Shown here: in pieces, positions 1 through 10,330 of the stretch
Position numbering within the stretch: the first letter of the stretch is position 1
Layout of the letters: each line of letters begins with the position of its first letter
NCBI GenBank assembly: GCA_033782935.1
Contig: JAWQEG010001311.1
Span: 228,501-292,500 of the forward strand
Direction of reading: 5' to 3'
Length of the DNA: 64,000 nucleotides
Source of the DNA: Petrolisthes cinctipes
Taxonomy: Eukaryota > Arthropoda > Malacostraca > Decapoda > Porcellanidae
The notes under the pieces: generated by a model
What the model saw: only the letters and a program-made list of their open reading frames with translations
Database searches by the model: none
What the model was told of the DNA's origin: nothing
Position numbers and translations under genes: made by a program

Positions 1-885
1 ATTAACTACAGTTGCTGGCAATTTTAAATTTTCATTTATAATATTGAGATTAGGATGTTATTTTTTTTTTTTGGTATTAACTATATTTCGGCCTTATTGT
101 GCAAAATTTATTATTAGGAATTATTTGAAATATTGTGGGAGGGGGGACACTTCATGTAATATTTTTTTTTTATATGTACTTAGATCTGTCACTAGCGAGG
201 CACGGAATTATTCCTGTCCTAGTAGACAGAAAAGGGAGTAGGAACTGTATTAAGGGAGGGGGGATATTTCATAGTAATAATTGTTTTTGTTTTGGATTTA
301 TGTGTTAGCTCTGTCAACTGGCGAGACCCGGAATTATTCCTATCCTAGTTGACAGAACTGGGAGTCGGTAATATTAGCAAAGGGGGGGGGGACAGAAATT
401 ATTATTATAGGGAACTTGTTGTACTTGTAACAAATAGGTGGATATAATAAACGGGTTTATAATTGTCTGAGTATTTCCGTCACCGATATAACAAATAGAC
501 TGTGTGCCTATATAGAGATTAGTTCTCCTTTCACAACACTGATCGTACCCCCGTTAAAATTGTAGTCTGGGTTGCTTACTCGCGAGCCTTCTTAACGTAA
601 CGTTACGCTACCCTTCCGGTGTGTGCTCACTTGGTTCCTCTGATCGACTTTGGTCTGGTGGTGGCAGCGTTTCCCCAGTACTGTAGAGGAGCTGGACTGT
701 TCCTCATCGGTATCTTGTTTTTTTTTCCAGACCAGGTTGATACAGCTATAGGATAGAGTTGTAGCATACACTGGTTGTTTTTTTTTGTTTTGTTAAAGGC
801 AGTAGATTTTTGTTTCCCTCCACAAGTAGAGTAAAAATAGAAAAATCAAAGAGTAACGTAAGGGGACAAAAATAGAGCTTTTACA
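1..885 (+). mobile_element. 3' part of a Ty3/gypsy LTR, cut by the window edge
   Basis: This sequence matches the 3' half of the complete LTR at 26086-27803, base for base over long stretches. It ends with the same TTTTACA terminus. One clear difference is a deletion of about 46 bp near 690 relative to the later copy. Immediately after the terminus comes CTTCT at 886-890. The inverted counterpart near 14553 lacks the LTR and reads straight through this site, so CTTCT is the probable 5-bp target duplication. The window edge hides whether this is a solo LTR or the 3' LTR of a full element. Confidence 0.85.
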
Positions 886-2923
886 CTTCTATAGGGCAAA
901 TGAGTAATAGGAATGAAGTGGAGCTGAAAGTACAGGCTCACCAATAGAGCCTCTTCCAGAAGATCATCTGTAAGCATCTGTGTGGTTTGTTGGGAAGCTT
1001 ACAAACCAATACCACTGTGTTTATTGACCGTAAAATAATGAAGCCTTACAAGTGTGGTTGGTTGGGAAGCTTACAAACCAATAATACCACTGAGGAATTG
1101 ACCCTAAATGGACGTTGTATAGGGTCGTGTGGTTGGTTAGGAAGCTTACAAACCAATACCACTATGGAATCAACCCTAAAATAATGAAGCCTAATACAAG
1201 TGTGGTTGGTTGGGAAGCTTACAAACCAACACACCGAGTAGCCATCTTAGTTAGTATGACCACGAACTAAAAAATTCACACATTTACTCTTATAACAATA
1301 ATTAAGGCGTTATGCAAGAAGATCCATAGTGTATACGATGCATGGTACCGGTACGATGGCTCTGTTGTGTGTCCATAGAGCCGCACACCATCGTACCGGC
1401 ACATCATCGTATTTACTATGACTGATTTTTTTTTGTTTACTTACATTCTTATCGTGTTGGATTCTCTGCAGTGTTGCCAGATCAGAGGAGGTCTTACTGT
1501 CAGTGTTGCCAGATCTATTTGGCATCATACCCTCAACTTCAATATCATCAGAATTTCCCTTTTTTTTTTACCTCAATAATTTTCCTGTTTATATTTACCA
1601 TTATTCTTTATTATTATTTATATTTACCATTATTTTATTCTTGAAATTTCGTCTGGTAGAAATTTTACTCCTAAACAATCTTAATTAATATAATATCCCA
1701 ATTGGTACTTCTAATTGTCCATACTTGGCAATACTGCTTCACTGTCAGTACGCGAGTGTTGCCAGATCCATTTGGCATTATACCCACAACTTCAACATCA
1801 GAATTTCCCTTTTTACCTCAATAATTCTCTGTTTACTCTTGAACATTGACGGTCATTTTGGTATTTCATCATCTGGTAGAAATTACCGTGATTACTCTTA
1901 AACAATCTTTTAATATTATTATCTTTATATAATTTCCTTGTGTGGACTTCAAAACTATCTAAAAACAGATAAATTTCCCAGCACCTGGCAACACTGATTG
2001 AGTGACTTGCCGAGGATTTTATTAGTCCAGGGAGAAGGATAAATCACTCTGGGTTTATTTTGGTCCTGAGAGAAGGATAGATTACTCTGTGTTTATTTTG
2101 GTGTCATCGTTGTGGCTGGCTGTGACGGTGGCGCCTCTAGCGGCCGTGGGGAATCATCACTTTAGTTCCCGCCTGCTTCCCTTTATCGATCCTCATTAAT
2201 ATTTAAGACTGATTTTCTTTATTAGTAGCGCCCACGACCTTTGGTGCTAATTATATGGCTATAGAATAAATAATTATATTCATTTTGGTCAAACTACATA
2301 ATGAATTACGATAATATTTACGACAAAACCCTAATATATTGTTTAAAAAAAACATATTGTACAGCCACAATCAAATATCCACCGACACTTTCCTTCCATC
2401 GTATACAGTATTACCACCTTATACAGTATACTTACAGTATACTTTAGGTATAACTATGACAATCAATTCAATCTGTACTTGGTAGCTTAAGTTGCTACTT
2501 TAATTATGTAAATATTCGCGTTTCAGTATTTTTGAAAAGCGGAATAATGATAAGTACTTAATTATTCCATTTAAAGGTGCTGGTTCCAGTAAAAAAAATC
2601 AATCATAACCAACCAAAAACTGCAAAAAAACTCCCACCGCTCCTGTGAAAGTCAAGGAGCAGCTGTTAGTGATTCCTATCAGCCGCTAGGTGGCTCTGCT
2701 GTACCGCGACGACCAAAACTCGTATAAGAGTGGTCCGTCCTCCTACAGTAATACTAATAAAGTCCTTGTGGCTAAAGTACACTCGTGATACACAATTTCT
2801 GACCAGAGTGTGAGCAGCAGAAAGCTTCGAATCGCCTGGTATTGTTCATTTCCCCACCCAGTACACCTATAGAGGCTGAGTTCGAATGCAGGGTATGTGT
2901 GTGTGTGTGCCATTCATCTCTGG
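886..2923 (+). repeat. Left arm of a long palindrome (about 2.04 kb)
   Basis: This stretch is the reverse complement of 12516-14553 with only scattered substitutions and small indels. Both arms are 2038 bp by my boundaries. It carries no coding signal. Inside are four copies of a short repeat built around TTGGGAAGCTTACAAACCA (985-1235), a hairpin near 1335-1400 whose stem contains CCGGTACGATGG, several copies of GTGTTGCCAGATC (about 1470, 1500, 1755), and one isolated CAGCCACAATCAAATATCC end (about 2354) of the TA-flanked family seen at 10135-12179. The inner boundary falls exactly at the CTG next to the Harbinger-like element. The outer boundary is hidden by the LTR insertion. Confidence 0.9.
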
Positions 2924-3639
2924 GGTGGGATCTTCAAAGCATCGTAAGTTGGTGTCGCTACGATCACCTTTACTCTCTCGTAGCCGCCATATTTGATTGT
3001 GGCTTACGAGGATCATAAGTTGGTATCTCCAAAGCTTCATAACCTCCATCGTAGCTCACGATGATAGCCTCGTAGCGAGCGTCGCTGCCCGTTTCGTTCC
3101 GTGTGTTTTGTTCATCCCGCCACCCAGCTGACTGGCTCTCACCCAATCACAATGAAGGAAACAATATGTCCTTGGTACTGTAAGCCAATCATAACGTAGT
3201 ATTACAATGTCAACAAATAAACATTGTCTCGACACCACCAGCTGATAGAGATAACACAGTCACCAAGTTACATCAGACAGGAATTAACAGCCTAAGACAG
3301 GTAAGTGAATTATTATACTGTGTTGATAAACATTTAACACAACAGTGGAGATAAGGCAGCTGCCCCCCCCCCCCCCCCGGGAATATTTTTAATATCACGC
3401 CAATCACTGGTATATTGTATATAGATTTTTGGTTAGGTTAGGTTTGGCTAGTTTAGTTTAAGATAGGTTAGGTTACGTACTGTAAATCAAGAACAGCATG
3501 ATACAAATAGTTTACTGGTAGCTGGTTGTCATGAAAATAAATCAAAGACATTGACTGGGAGGACATTATATTATTTTAACATCTACTGTCACTGTTTTAT
3601 TTCCTTTACACCTACCTACAGTAGTTTCTATATTAATCT

Positions 3640-4411
3640 CAAAATCTGTACAGTTGATTGCCATTACCAAGTAACAGGCAGAAATATACCATATGTAGTG
3701 AAATCTGGCAAGTGCAATATAATAACTAAGACTAATAAGAATGTAAGAAACAAAGTGAAAGACTTAGGAGTGCTGCTAGACGAAAATCTCTCTTTCGAAG
3801 CTCAAATTAATCAAGTGGTGAAAGTTTCTGGTTATCACCTGAGGAACATTGCTTTTGTTAGAAAATATTTAGATCTGGATACCGTGAAGATGCTTCTTCC
3901 TAACTATGTCATAAGCAGACTGGATTACTGCAATTCCCTATATTATGGTTTGCCAGATTATCGGTTAAGAAAATTGCAAAACGTAATGAACAGAGCAGCA
4001 AGATTAATTAAAGGTCTTCCATCTGGTGAGAGGATAACCCCAGCACTCATTGACTTACATTGGTTACCAATAAAGGCGAGGATTGTGTACAAGATATGTC
4101 TTCTAACATTCCGAGCATTAAAATTTGGAAACCCGGAGTACTTGGTGAATCTTTTAAGAGGTTTTCAAGTAAATACCTCAATGGAACTCAGGCATAGTGA
4201 TGAGCAATACAGGTTAAATGAGCCAAGGAGTATTCTGACAATGGGTTTCAGAGCGTTTGAAAGGTGTGCACCAAGGCTCTTTAATGGATTGCCATTAGAT
4301 GTCCGGAATAGTTAAAATTGCACGATTTTTAAGAAAAGACTGAAAACACATCTGTTCGCTGAATGTTACGACACAGATGATATGAGTATTACAAGTGATT
4401 ATAGTGTTTAG
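3640..4411 (+). pseudogene. LINE reverse transcriptase C-terminal fragment
   Basis: The reading frame at 3551-4315, extended past a stop, encodes the region downstream of the RT palm in a CR1/L2/Jockey-type non-LTR retrotransposon. Landmarks are KDLGVLLDENLSF, SRLDYCNSLYYGLP, RAARLIKGL and LHWLPIKARI. A TAA at 4313-4315 interrupts the frame, but coding-like sequence (FKKRLKTHLFAECY) resumes in the same frame and ends at 4409-4411. This is a 5'-truncated dead copy. The RT catalytic motif is missing. The first part of the open frame (before about 3690) may be read-through from flanking DNA. It lies inside the Harbinger-like element, so it inserted later. Confidence 0.85.
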
Positions 4412-4558
4412 TAACATTGAGAAGGATGGGGGGGGGGGGAGTGTCCATTGCCTGATTTAGATACAGTACCATTTTAATTCGATAACCAGGTATTGTAATT
4501 TATTCTGCTTGGTTCTGCTTTGTTATTGAATTATGTACCATTTTTCGTTATATTTCAG

Positions 4559-4668
4559 GTGGTGACACTAGTGACACAAAGACATTCACCCACATAGAAG
4601 AGGCTATGGCTCAAGTCATTAGAGAAGTGCAAGTGTCGGGTATTTCTGTGGACTCTAAGACCCAGGCA
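4559..4668 (+). pseudogene. Exon-like block of the Harbinger-like element
   Basis: A pyrimidine-rich tract ending TATTTCAG precedes 36 uninterrupted codons beginning GDTSDTKTFTHIEEAMAQ and ending VSGISVDSKTQA, followed by GTATGT, a plausible splice donor. Splice-like edges and an acidic, helix-prone peptide suggest a genuine exon of the surrounding transposon. Its phase does not join cleanly to the next block unless one base was lost at the donor. I cannot assign a domain; a Myb/SANT-type accessory protein is only a guess from the element class. Confidence 0.4.
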
Positions 4669-5250
4669 GTATGTACAGTATATAACAGTAAAAAATATCC
4701 TGCTGTTCATCTAGGCTAGTAATATGGAAATCTTCCCTCATTGGCACTATGTGAAGTAATTACATTGAAAGTTTATATATATAAAACATACATTTTGAGC
4801 AGCATTACTTCTCAATTCCATTCAAAGTTAAACAGTGCAAATCATAAGGCCTTAGTCCTAGGAACAAATATACAAGATGTTCTCATATATCCATACCTTC
4901 AGTAAATACGGTACATGTACAGTGATGACCCAATATACAGGAGTCAAGTACATAGTGATTGATACATTTTGTGTATCATATAAATAACTCCTGTTAGCAG
5001 TTCATGTAGTCGTAAAAATTGGAGCCATGTTAATCAAAATTAAATTTGTGATGCTTTGTTGGATTCCATATGTATCATATGAGTACTTTAACCAAGTAAA
5101 AATTGCAGTACTGCTGCTGTACTTATATGTATGACTAATTATATACTGCTTTCTTTAAGAGTGACTTTACAATTTTAATTCATAACGATAATCCTTAATA
5201 TATCTCTAAAATTATATGAAAGTTGCTAATTTTCATAATTTCATAATAAG

Positions 5251-5607
5251 GTGATGTGGATGACCCAGGACTGCCATCAAGTGCCCCTTCACCTAGACCT
5301 GGGCCAAGTTGGCAGGACTTCGGGCCAGTTACAGTGGAAGACTGTGAGGTTTTGACTGGCGACAGCTTGCCGAAGCTGGTAGAACCTACCACCAAGTGAG
5401 GAGCATTCGTACCACAGCTTTGTAGCCTCAAGTCGCCCTTCCTCTAGGTCAGCTGGAGGTGTGACAGCTCATCTGGAAGCTACGCTAGCTCCAGATATAC
5501 TAGTTGTCCATAAGACTATAAGGGATATTTTGATGGATCTTGCAGAAAATATAGCCACAATATCAGAAACTTTGGTGAACATTAAAAAGCCTATCGAGAA
5601 AAGGTGA
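5251..5607 (+). pseudogene. C-terminal exon of the Harbinger-like element, one frameshift
   Basis: After an AG acceptor at 5249-5250 an open frame starts DVDDPGLPSSAPSPRPGP and runs to a TGA at about 5394. Shifting by one base at that stop restores a frame reading EEHSYHSFVASSRPSS, then LAPDILVVHKTIRDILMDL and KKPIEKR, ending at TGA 5605-5607. A proline/serine linker followed by an amphipathic helical tail resembles the C-terminus of accessory DNA-binding proteins in DNA transposons, but I do not recognise a specific family. The frameshift implies decay. Together with 4559-4668 it is the only coding signal I could find in the element besides the inserted LINE. Confidence 0.45.
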
Positions 5608-7307
5608 TTTGTTTTCAAGTGTGTTTTGTTGTGTGTGTGTGATTTTTTTTTTAATGATTAGTGTGGTTTAAGTTGTGTTATATTTTGTGACAGAGTTATT
5701 AGTGTGCAAGTATGTTTTTAGTTGTGTGGTTTGTGTGTAGGTTTCAATCTAAATTATTGTTAACTTCTGCTTATGTTTTTTAAGAAATTACATTATTTAT
5801 TTTCATTATATGTTTTGTCTTTCAAATATAGCTTTTAACATTCACATTTCATGTTAGATTTATTATTCTTTGAGTAAAATAAACTTTTTTTTTCATGCAT
5901 TCTTATCTTTGGCTAATAATATTAATGTCTTAGTTTTATTTACATATCAAGGTTCGAAGATTAACTATAAGGATATACTTATGCCGTACTGTGGCTTTAA
6001 TCTTATTGTATTTTAATAATTTCTCTGCCATATTTGTGATATGTCCAAGCAATGTGAAGAGTGCCAAACAAGTACTGTAGTCATTAAGGAATTGGTGTTT
6101 TTTTGTTTTCAGTCATTGTTGGAAAGTACATGAGTTCAAACAGCTTTCCAATATCATAAATTTGCAGGTTTTTACTCAGGTATATATAATGTAATGAACT
6201 GTGATAATGCAGGAAACTAATAGTACAAATAGCTAGGGAGGTATCATGGATTTCTGTAAACTTTACAGGTGTCATATGTAAATAAATGTAGGTTTTTTTA
6301 TAGTCTATAATTAAAACATTTAGAAAAACCAATACCAGTCACATATTTGTTATATGCTGTTGAAAAGCATTTATTTTAGAAAAATACAAGTCTTATGTAA
6401 TATGAGAACAGGTGAAAATTATGTATTAAATTATACTGTTCAATAAAATTAATTGAATTGGTTGGAAAGGTTCATGTACGGTACATGTTATTGAGACTTT
6501 TACAACATGATAATATTTGCATTAGTTAATTCTGAGACATATTTTTGTCTTTAGATTCGGGAATATGGTCAACCTTTTACACATCTCCAGAATACATCAG
6601 TAGGTATATAATTCCAGTTATTTAAATGTTACCAGCTCACACATTACATTAATGTGCTTGTAATATTTTCATTAGAAAGTCAATCAATCATAAAGAAAGT
6701 TTATCAACCTTAAGAATATCCACTTCATGCAAAGGACTATGGATTAAAGACTCGTACTACATGGATTAAGTTAGGTCTAACTATGCAATGAAGAATTTCT
6801 ACTTTGTTTGCAGGTAACTGGAAGCCACTTTCCTGCAATTAGTAAGTCACCATTATATCCTATTATTCCTAAACACTCCAAAAGTAATGATACACAAAAA
6901 AGTATTTGTAACTTTCTATTTCACAGTGCATCAGTTTAAATTGACACTTGCAGCTCCATTCTCCTAAGCTGCTCACTGAATCCCCTCCTCTTGTTTATAT
7001 TTACCGATGAGTGACAACAACAACAACCATTATGTCGCCTGTGTCGGCCGCGCCAAGTGTAAATAAACTTAAATCTCACTATTTACGGGTTGTTTATCGA
7101 CTACGCGACCCTGCTATCAGCCTAAAGGGTGCTTTTCAGTTCTTGTAGCGCTACGAGCAAATATGGCGCATAATGGCGGACGGAAACTCCCTTACGAGGC
7201 TTTGAAGATACGATCGTAGCGGTTATGAACAACTTACGAGCAAATATGATGCTACGAGAATCATAACTGCGGTTACGATGCTTTGAAGATCCCACCCCTG
7301 ACACGGT

Positions 7308-7876
7308 TGTTGTTGTTGTTGTTGATATTCTCCCAGGGCAGAATGGCCTCCTGCCCCACAGACCCCTGATACACTCTGGTCGCAGTGAAAAAACAAATTA
7401 AGATAAAGGAGGGGCTGGCCCTATATGCCTGGGCTACCGAAGCACATCCCAAGGAAATGGGACCAGAGCTTACTGGACCAGGGAGTCTGGGGGCCTCCGA
7501 CCGCCAGGGAGATTGGGGGGAAGGCTTTGATCCCACAGCCAGTGCTGTGGGCCCAAGTCCACGTTACCACAAGAGCTACAAGTGGGGCCGTACCTTCCAT
7601 GAGACCAGCCCTGAAGGGACCATAAGGGGAGGGAGTTTACACTGCTGCATGCAAAGGGAAATGCACCCCCGTGTGCTGGCGGTCCACACAGCAGTGGAAA
7701 AAAAAAAAAAAAAAAAAAGGCCTCCGGTTGCAGTACACCTCACGTGGATTTTTAATCCATGTGGGCAGATCTCGTCAAATTCACTAGAAAGTGACCAGAT
7801 CCTACAACAATCTTTATTCTAGCCCTGTGGGGGATAACTAATATTCACAGAGAATAAAGTCAGCCCCACTGGGCCC
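7308..7876 (-). mobile_element. Retroposon (SINE-like) with (CAA)n tail and 13-bp target duplication
   Basis: CCCCTGACACGGT occurs at 7295-7307 and again at 7877-7889, a perfect 13-bp target-site duplication. On the minus strand the insert runs from a GGGGGGCCCAGTGGGG head to a (CAA)n tail (plus-strand TTGTTG at 7308-7324). A run of about 22 A lies on the plus strand at 7688-7709. No long coding frame of known family is visible, and I could not identify box A/B promoter motifs with confidence. It could be a long SINE or the 3' end of a LINE. It landed exactly on the right end of the Harbinger-like element. Confidence 0.7.
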
Positions 7877-7936
7877 CCCCTGACACGGTAAATACAGCTA
7901 CCTGTACAATCTTCATGTCGCCTCTTCTTCTTCTCT

Positions 7937-8124
7937 TGTTTCTGATGTGTGTGTGTGTGTCTGTATGAGTGTGTGTGTGTTGAAGGGAGACACACGAATG
8001 AATAGTTTACCTCTCTTTCCCTGGGTTATATAGGGTCAGCAGCCTTATGACACACACACACACACACACACACAAAAAAAAAAGAGAGAGATCAACTATG
8101 GAAAATATACAGAAATGAAAACTT

Positions 8125-8183
<59 letters not shown>

Positions 8184-8190
8184 AAAAAGA
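7937..8190. repeat. (TG)n/(AC)n microsatellites
   Basis: Short TG runs at 7945-7980, (CA)n at 8052-8074 and a longer (AC)n at 8129-8179, with two related spacers (GATCAACTATGGAAAATATAC and GATATCAGCTAGGGAAAATA). The stretch 8190-8380 is AT-rich and shows no gene. Confidence 0.9.
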
Positions 8191-8382
8191 AAAAAAAAGA
8201 GATATCAGCTAGGGAAAATATACTTAAATGAAAACATAAATATGATATACTCAAAAATAATGTAGATGGTATTGTATCTAAATTAACCTAAATGTTATAC
8301 AATAAGTTACACAACATGTTAGTTTCTTAATAAAAATAAAAAAAATGATGTGTTTAACCTGTGTGAATTTAACACAAGGGGG

Positions 8383-9830
8383 ACAAGCTTGGGGGGGGTT
8401 TGGGGGGTGCGGGAGTAGGGGGACAGGCTCTAGGGGGGCGGAGGGTTAGGGGGGTGCGGGAATAGGGGGACAAGCTTAGGGGGGTGCGGGAGTAGAGGAC
8501 AGGCTTGGGGGGGAGTAGGGGGACAGGCTTGGAAGGGGTTTGGGGTGTGTGGGAATAGGGGACAGGCTTTCTACCCCCCCCAAGCCTGTCCCCCTATTCC
8601 CGCACCCCCCCCCCCCAAGCCTATCCCCCTATTCTCGCAACCCCCAACCCCCCCCCTCCAAAGCCTATCCCCCTATTCTCGCAACCCCCAACCCCCCCCC
8701 TCCAAAGCCTATCCCCCTATTCTCGCAGCCCCCAACCCCCCCCCCCTCCAAAGCCTATCCCCCTATTCTCGCAACCCCCAACCCCCCCCCCTCCAAAGCC
8801 TATCCCCCTATTCTCGCAACCCCCAACCCCCCCCTCCAAAGCCTATCCCCCTATTCCCGCACCCCCCCCAAAGCCTATCCCCCTATTCCTGCACCCCCCC
8901 CAAATCCTATCCCCCTATTCCCGCAACCTCCAACCCCCCCCCCCTCCAAAGCCTATCCCTCTATTCTCGCAACCCCCAACCCCCCTCCCTCCAAAGCCTA
9001 TCCCCCTATTCCCACACACCCCCTTAATTAACCTGTGTGAATTTAACATATGGTGAAAAGATAGGGTCGGAAAAAAAATGGAGTTGGAGTAATTATTTTA
9101 ACCCATATAAATTTTAAAGGTTAATAAAACAGACTTACTGATATCAGATAAGTTGAATTAAAGGGGTGCAGGAATAGGGGGACAGGCTTGGGGGGGCTTA
9201 GGGGGGTGCGGGAGTAGAGGACGGGCTTAGTGGGGGGGTTTGGTTGGTGCGGGAGTATGGGGACAGGCTGGGGGGGGTTTTGGGGGGTGCGGGAGTAGAG
9301 GACAGGCTTGGGGGGGTTTAGGGGGATGCTGGAGTAGGGGGACAGGCTTGTGGGGGTTTTGGGGGGTGCGGGAGTAGGAGGACAGGCTTGGGGGGGTTTT
9401 GGGGGGTGTGGGAGTATGGGGGGGGTTTTGGGGGGGGTTAGGGGGGTGCGGAAGTAGAGGACAGGCTTGGGGGGGGGGTTTGGTTGGTGCGGGAGTATGG
9501 GGACAGGCTGGGGGGGGGGTTTGGGGGGTGCGGGAGTAGAGGACAGGCTTGGGGGGTTTGGGGTGTGCGGGAATAGGGAGACAGGCTTGGGGGGGGGTCT
9601 TGTGGGGTGCGGGAGTAGAGAACAGGCTTGGGGGGGGGGTTTGGTTGGTGCGGGAGTAGGGGGACAAGTTTGGGTTTTTTTTGGGGGGGTGCAGGAATAG
9701 GGGGACAGGCTTAGGGGGGTGTGGGAGTAGGGGGACAGGCTTGGGGGGGGGTTTGGTTGGTGCGGAAGTATGGGGACAGGCTTGGGGGGGGTTAGGGGGG
9801 TGCAGGAATAGGGGACAGGCTTTCTACCCA
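8383..9830. repeat. G/C-rich minisatellite with inverted blocks
   Basis: A degenerate unit of roughly 28-45 bp, GGGGTGCGGGAGTAGGGG followed by ACAGGCTTGGGGGG, is repeated across three blocks. On the plus strand it is G-rich at 8383-8565, C-rich at 8568-9025, then G-rich again at 9160-9830. The turn at 8555-8590 is an inverted repeat (GACAGGCTT...AAGCCTGTC). The C-rich and G-rich blocks could pair as a large hairpin, and both have strong strand asymmetry. The motifs TTAACCTGTGTGAATTTAAC (8355 and 9026) and TTTAAAGGTTAA (9112 and 9838) recur at the block edges. Long open frames here (proline/leucine-rich) are artefacts of the repeat. Confidence 0.9.
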
Positions 9831-10134
9831 CCCCAAATTTAAAGGTTAACAAAACAGTACTGTAATCTGTAGACTTATTTGGTTCTGTTAGGATGGAGTA
9901 TTACATAAATATTTTCCTTGGCCCCAGACTGAAATATTGGCTTCAGGTTTTCAGACAACAATTAAGGTAAGTATATAATGAATTAAAGTCAATCCTGATT
10001 TTTTTCAGACTTTCTCAAGCTACGAACGAAAGCAGGAAATTATTGATTCTAAAATACGTGACTTCTCCTCATAGTAAAAGTTAAAAGTTATAATGGTCTC
10101 ATGTACTGTACTGATGATGACAATACAGTATGTA

Positions 10135-10287
10135 CAGCCACAATCAAATATCCACCAACACTTTCCTTCCATCGTAGTAAATATCTTGGTAATAAAGAAC
10201 AACACGTGTATGATTTTGCAGCACCTCATAAAAATAATAAATATCTTGGTAATAAAGAACAACATGTGTTTAATTTTACTGCACCTC

Positions 10288-10330
<43 letters not shown>

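Larger units (their letters stand above)
2923..7297. mobile_element. PIF/Harbinger-like DNA transposon, decayed
   Basis: Terminal inverted repeats start GGGTGGGATCTTCAAAGC at 2923 and end with the complement at 7297, matching for about 25 bp. Subterminal regions on both sides carry many short CGTAGC/CTACGA words. CTG flanks both ends (2920-2922 and 7298-7300). A 3-bp CWG target duplication is known for PIF/Harbinger, and that is the basis for the class call. Two exon-like coding blocks (4559-4668 and 5251-5607) may be remnants of the accessory DNA-binding protein. I recognise no DDE nuclease, so the copy is probably non-autonomous. A LINE tail has inserted at about 3640-4411. The rest (3240-3640, 4675-5250, 5610-7120) shows no coding sequence. 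Confidence 0.65.

Noticed and set aside
7385..7822. A 145-residue plus-strand coding frame
   Set aside because: It lies antisense in a retroposon with a 13-bp target duplication, includes a poly-A-derived Lys run, and shows no family resemblance.
8540..9852. Long overlapping proline-rich open frames on both strands
   Set aside because: They come from a G/C-rich minisatellite that is open in several frames at once; there is no start context or family homology.
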